From Lentinula raphanica (taxonomy: Eukaryota > Basidiomycota > Agaricomycetes > Agaricales > Omphalotaceae), in NCBI GenBank assembly GCA_027919835.1, contig JANVFP010000044.1, positions 283,003 to 347,002 of the forward strand: a DNA stretch of 64,000 nt, written 5' to 3'. Both the position numbers and the translations under genes were made by a program. This document shows, piece after piece, positions 59,624 to 64,000 of the stretch (position 1 is the stretch's first letter; the number at the start of each line of letters is the position of its first letter). The notes under the pieces were generated by a model that saw only the letters and a list, made by a program, of their open reading frames with translations, made no database searches and was not told the DNA's origin.

Positions 59624-61045
59624 TCAATCGTGTCTTCCCACAAGCGCCCATCGCATTACGGCTTTTTTAAACGGGCTCAACTCTGTCCTACAATCTCCAA
59701 ACATCCTCTCCACAACCGCGGTATTCTTCAAACTCTTCATTTCCTCGAAATCAGCATCGGATATAATCTCCAGATCTATCGCTGTCGGTATCAAATGCTC
59801 AATGTGGAGCTCATTGAAGTGTCTCGCCAGGAGAGGAGATATTGTCTGGGCATAGAGCTTGTCGTCCTCTTCGCGCCCGTAAACTTCAGCCAGATGGTTC
59901 TTGACTTCATCCACCTGCAAAACCAATGAACTCGATTCCAAAAAGGCACAATGCACACTTCTCGCACCGTTGCACCCTGTTTCAAATCGGATCGTCTCTA
60001 CAGAAAAAATGATCAAAAACCAGAACCACTAGAGGGAAAGACAACACTTACGACATGCTTCCTTATCTGGTTTTTAAAGGAGGCCCTCTCATAAGCGGTC
60101 AAATCAGTCAGGTCGAGGAGCTCCTTGACTTCCTCCGGCGGTAGTAGCGCGATGGTGTCTAGGTCAATATCATAGCCTATCCCCAACTGGAAAATCGCCC
60201 ATTTATCAACCAACGCTCTTTCCAGCAGTTCATGGAGACGCCGCGAATCACGCCCAGGCGCATCTCCACCAACTAGGCCAGGATCAGCCACACGGTTATC
60301 ACTCCCTTCGGAACAAGATTTCTGGAAACCAGTGTCAGCTCACATCTAAAATATATTATAGAGCACTCCATCAACCACCTTGGGCATGGGAGCCTCCGAT
60401 TCGGAATCCGTTGTTTCAATCGAAATGATGGATGAAGACCTTTTCAGGCCAATGTTCTGTGAATCGTATCAGTCACAATATATCGCTGTTCGCTCAAATA
60501 CCCTGGAATTAATTGAACACACCGATGAATCCCTTTCCTCACTATTCTTCTGTGAATCGTTGTGGTCAATTTGCCGTCCAAACCTTCTGACTCGGATCCC
60601 ATAACCTACCCGTATACCAGCTTGTTTAATTACACGCGCCCGGCGATTGACCCTGTTATAGCCAATCCACTTGTCGAAATAGGTTTCAACAGCCCCGCGA
60701 TGGACTCTAACATTCGACTCTTCAGTCATCTGATAGGTAACATGTCAATAAGATGCTCCATTTCCGCCGTTATTTCGCATAATCACTCACGCGTGTCACC
60801 AACGCCTCCCACTTCTCCTCATCCTGTCCATCATGCAGTTCATATATATCCAGTGTGAGCTGCGCGCTGTGTTCCTTAAAAGAGACTGGAACCATCTTAC
60901 ACTTCCGGCAGTCTACAACATCCTCAAATGACTCACTTTGAACGTCTCAAACTCCCCATCCGTCATTGACATCGAATCTCGTAGCTCGGGAAGAGTCAAC
61001 ACCACCCCAGATCGCCGTTTGCCGGGATTCAGATCGTTACGCATT
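59624..61045 (-). CDS. Unknown protein
   Basis: Minus-strand gene with several short introns. The start at 61045 gives MRNDLNPGKRRSGVVLTLPE, with an intron (about 60894-60937) to MVPVSFKEHSAQLTLDIYEL and another to MTEESNVRVHRGAVETYFDK. A middle part reads KNSEERDSSVCS and GLKRSSSIISIETTDSESEA. The last exons give LHELLERALVDKWAIFQLGI, ALLPPEEVKELLDLTDL, VDEVKNHLAEVYGREEDDKL and FEEMKSLKNTAVVERMFGDC, stop 59624. Predicted length is about 330-350 residues. The composition (acidic, helical, Ser-rich) suggests a soluble protein, but I recognise no family. The dispersed repeat copy D lies 97 bases upstream, the same arrangement as for the JmjC-type gene. Exon joins in the middle are uncertain. 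Confidence 0.5.
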
Positions 61046-61141
61046 CGTAGGGAATCTGCTAAAGTAGTAGCCTGTCGTCGTTTGGGTTATCGTCGAAGAT
61101 GTCAGGCAATCCAAATGGCACACACCACGTGACGCATTGCA

Positions 61142-61372
61142 GATGCCGAATGTTCGGCATCGTACGTGCCAACTTTCAATCTTCGTCTCTTACCACCACC
61201 TCCAACGATCTTGGAGGCACACAATCGGTTGGGACTCTAGCCCACCCTATTGTAGCACCATCTCAGGCATTCTGGACCTGGATGGTCGTGTTCCAAGATC
61301 GGACGAGGCTTTGGATTCACTTGGCGCTCGACTCTCTTCAGCGTCCGATTACTACTTCGAGCCGATATCGAT
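61142..61372 (+). repeat. Dispersed repeat copy D
   Basis: Starts at the inverted repeat gatgccgaatgttcggcatc, lacks the CG-rich palindrome seen in copies B and C, and keeps the core through gcgtccgattactacttcga and gccgatatcg. It carries a handful of substitutions (ttaccaccacctcc, cccaccctattg). It sits 97 bases upstream of the unknown minus-strand gene, reading away from it. Confidence 0.9.
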
Positions 61373-61770
61373 CGCGGGTCTTCCTCACTGATATCAAGAG
61401 GCCGATATTCTATAAACATTGATCTCACCTTTTTGCGCCTGTCAAAGCCCTCTCTGCCGTTCACATGAAAAACGCCAAACACTCCCCAGCCATTTCCACA
61501 CAAGGCTAGTAGCCTGCATGAGCACGCGATATTCCAAGGGCATTGATAATGTAACTGTTCCTTTTGAAACGTTTTCAACACTAGCTCCAGCGTGTCCTTC
61601 ATGAACTATGACATTACCCCACAATACTGTATGCCTTACAACATCGATAATGCGATTAAAATCGGTCCTACTAGTCCATGACGAACATTGTTTGGAGAGA
61701 CACCATATGGTATACTTGGGTAATGCTTCGGACAGTACAATCACACGCAGCAATGACTTGATTCTCTCCT

Positions 61771-64000
61771 TTAGCACAGAGTGCTCGGGTAATAATAGAA
61801 GCTTCTACCAATGACATTCAAGTCATCAAGAACACTCCAATACCAATGAGCGTTGAAGTGGTGATGGATCTCAGTAACCGTGCTCGTCGCAGATATCGCA
61901 TGCACATCGTGCCTACATTCAGAACGTTCACTTGGACTCTTTCGCAAGCGAAACATAACTGGAACTCACACAGAAGACAAATGACCAGACAACTCGTAGA
62001 AGGTCGTTTCTTTATAACAGTGAGCACAGTGAATCACAGCAAAGACATCCCGGGGCTCCTTGGCGCGAATCGTTGAACTTTCCCCTCCGAACCGGTTGCC
62101 CCTCAAGACGCCATCTTGTGTCGCGAGGATTCGAGTCAGCTGTCGGCATTCGTGAATACCCACATTGAATGCACACTGAGCTTGATCACCTACCGCACCT
62201 GCCCACGTCACAAAAAGCCGTCCAGGCGGCACTCCATCTGGATGACTTTCACTCTCAATCAAAGGATGCGCAGTCGTCAAGTCAGTTGTCGTAGTGGTAG
62301 ACGGATCCAGGCCAGAACCAACTATGATGCGTTCCACCAGCCGTGAGCTTGAATGGTGTATGAAAAGCGAGCGAGATGACCACGGGCCCTCTTGAGCGAC
62401 CGTGTCGTACAGCTCATTCATTTCCCGCAACCTCTCATGACTACGACTATCGGACGCACGATTTTTGTAGCAACACCGATGATAGAATACCTGGGGGTAT
62501 ATCATCCGGGCGCTACAAAGTGTACATCCAAAAATTGTGGTGGCCAGGCAGAGATCCGACAGTGTCGCACCATTACGGCTCCCCTGGAGAATTTGGAGGA
62601 GTCTCTCGTCTTGCGTCCTTCTCCATGCATATAGGATCCGAGGGAGCTCGTCCATAATTCTTGTCCTCATCCATGCCGGCGTCAATTCCTCCGCTGTCGG
62701 CGTGTCCCATATCATAGCCTCCAGTATAGGATCAGTTAGAAGATCTCCAACGCTAGGGAATGGAACGCGTAGGTCCTGCCCGGAAAGAATATTGAGATAC
62801 ACCAGCTTGAACTGAGAGCATCTCCTCCGGCGAACTTTTCGATCCTCGTGTTGGACGCGTCTCCTTTTGTGTTCGGAAAGCATCCTCACCAATGCAGACT
62901 CCATACCGTCCCACCCTTAAGCGACGAAGTTAAAGATGAATGACGGAGGCGAAGAGCACCATACCTTGATTGGTCAAAGACTTTGCTTTGTTCAACGAGC
63001 ACAGCTTAATGAGCGTACTAGCTTCCTCAAAGTTGGATCGGCCTGACAGTATACACCGAGCTTCGCCACTCAAGCCAGTCGCCTCTAGACGAGTAAGGAT
63101 TCTGATCGAGCCTGGTGTCAATAACTTTGTTGAGTATGGTCGAAAGACTCTTACGATTGCAACCTGTCGTCGCGCATGTTCTGAAGCTCCCTAGCGTGTC
63201 TTTCCAATTTCACCGTTTGCCATGTTTCGCATTGACAAGCATGCTAAGTACACACATAAATGTCAGTGGATCAGGCTGATGCGCATCTCTCGCACCTGCT
63301 CTATCGCCTGCATATCTCGTTGTTTCTGGACCACCCACGCATGACGATCTTCCTCACAACCCAAGCTCATGTAGTGTTCAATCATCTCCGATACAACTCT
63401 GCGATCGTAAACTGTCAATAGCCGGTCTCCAACTACAGCTCAGGAACCCGGACGTCAGAACAGACACGGCATCGTTCAACTTCAACGCACCAGCAATCAT
63501 CTCCTTTGGAGCGATTTCAGAAATCACAGACGGGGCTGCAAAACTTGAAGATGTGACCACTCTGAAAAGCTAGCAGAACTCATTCAGAGATAGACAATAT
63601 TTCCCAACAACCGTCGTACCTTTTCAAACAACTACGACAACACCTTAACCGAAATCTCCACAGCACGTTTTCGCAGTGATACGGTTTATTGCAAACCTTT
63701 GAGGAGCTCGTCAGCACTCACAAACCAGACCGGCTACCCTACTTACATGGCAGTGAGCATCAAATATTAAGCGTGCAAATTGAGGCTCGTTCAGGTCTGT
63801 CGGAAGCGGAGGCAGACCGCCATCGTAATTTTCCCGAGCCACGCGCCAAATGCCTTCCGCCTTTCTGTTCATTAGAGCTTCTCGGAGAATCTTTGATGTA
63901 CGAGCCAAGGCGAGCAGATCGCGAGGTTCCAGCCGGGTGAAAATCTGCCAGGATTTTACACACTGAGATTCCAGACGTGAAGTCCACCTACACACCTCGA
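61771..64000 (-). CDS. F-box protein, agaric type, 5' end outside the window
   Basis: Minus-strand gene entering from the right edge. Near the edge it reads QIFTRLEPRDLLALARTSKI, LREALMNRKAEGIWRVAREN and DLNEPQFARLIFDAHCHVC, the standard F-box and cysteine start of this family. After an intron comes CENVLWRFRLRCCRSCLKR. Further exons give VYDRRVVSEMIEHYMSLGCE, KLERHARELQNMRDDRLQS, LVRMLSEHKRRRVQ and DPILEAMIWDTPTAEEL. Next are CTLCSARMIYPQ with FYHRCCY and the end VIHCAHCYKETTFYELSGHL, SSVHDVHAISATSTVTEIHH, stop 61771. The Cys/His clusters are typical of the agaric members and suggest metal binding. It would act as a substrate adaptor of an SCF ubiquitin ligase. Both ends of the visible part are intact. 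Confidence 0.78.

Overview
The window looks like the genome of an agaricomycete (mushroom-forming) basidiomycete. Genes are split by many GT-AG introns of about 45-60 bases. The families are typical of that group: EFM7, an AMT/MEP ammonium transporter, agaric-type F-box proteins, a TET/JBP-like dioxygenase and a RecQ-like helicase with zinc fingers. All assignments come from reading motifs by eye; no database search was possible, and exon borders are hand-made.

Bases 1-21000 are an ordinary gene-dense region. It holds a DHA1-type MFS transporter (-), an NAD(P)-dependent SDR reductase (+), a cytochrome P450 (+), two tandem SAM-dependent methyltransferases (+), an alpha-glucoside-type sugar transporter (+), the methyltransferase EFM7 (-) and an ammonium transporter (+). 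The transporter, SDR, P450 and methyltransferases could be a small tailoring gene set, but no backbone enzyme is visible.

Bases 21000-64000 are accessory sequence. The centrepiece (24126-32599) encodes one long protein with N-terminal C2H2/OrsD-like zinc fingers, a tyrosine-recombinase (YR) catalytic domain and a RecQ-type helicase. It is followed by two related zinc-finger genes (32756-34107 and 37166-41078), a ribonucleotide reductase small subunit gene on the other strand (35787-36951) and an unknown gene (41141-42578). The YR-helicase gene and the second zinc-finger gene are each interrupted by a copy of the same 3.0-3.1 kb non-coding, almost fully palindromic element. The two copies lie in opposite orientation, each with its own 8-bp target duplication. 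Both genes read through in frame if the element and one duplication copy are removed.

Further right, on the minus strand, are two F-box-like genes, a TET/JBP-like dioxygenase gene, a long gene ending in a JmjC-type dioxygenase domain, an unknown gene and an F-box gene that runs off the window. Between them lie telomere-like TTAGGG-rich repeats, seven tRNA-like genes with an enlarged anticodon arm, and four copies plus one diverged copy of a dispersed repeat. Three of the repeat copies sit just upstream of minus-strand genes. My leading inference is that this is, or derives from, a large tyrosine-recombinase mobile element carrying DNA-metabolism and chromatin genes, later hit by palindromic DNA transposons. 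Its outer ends are not visible to me.
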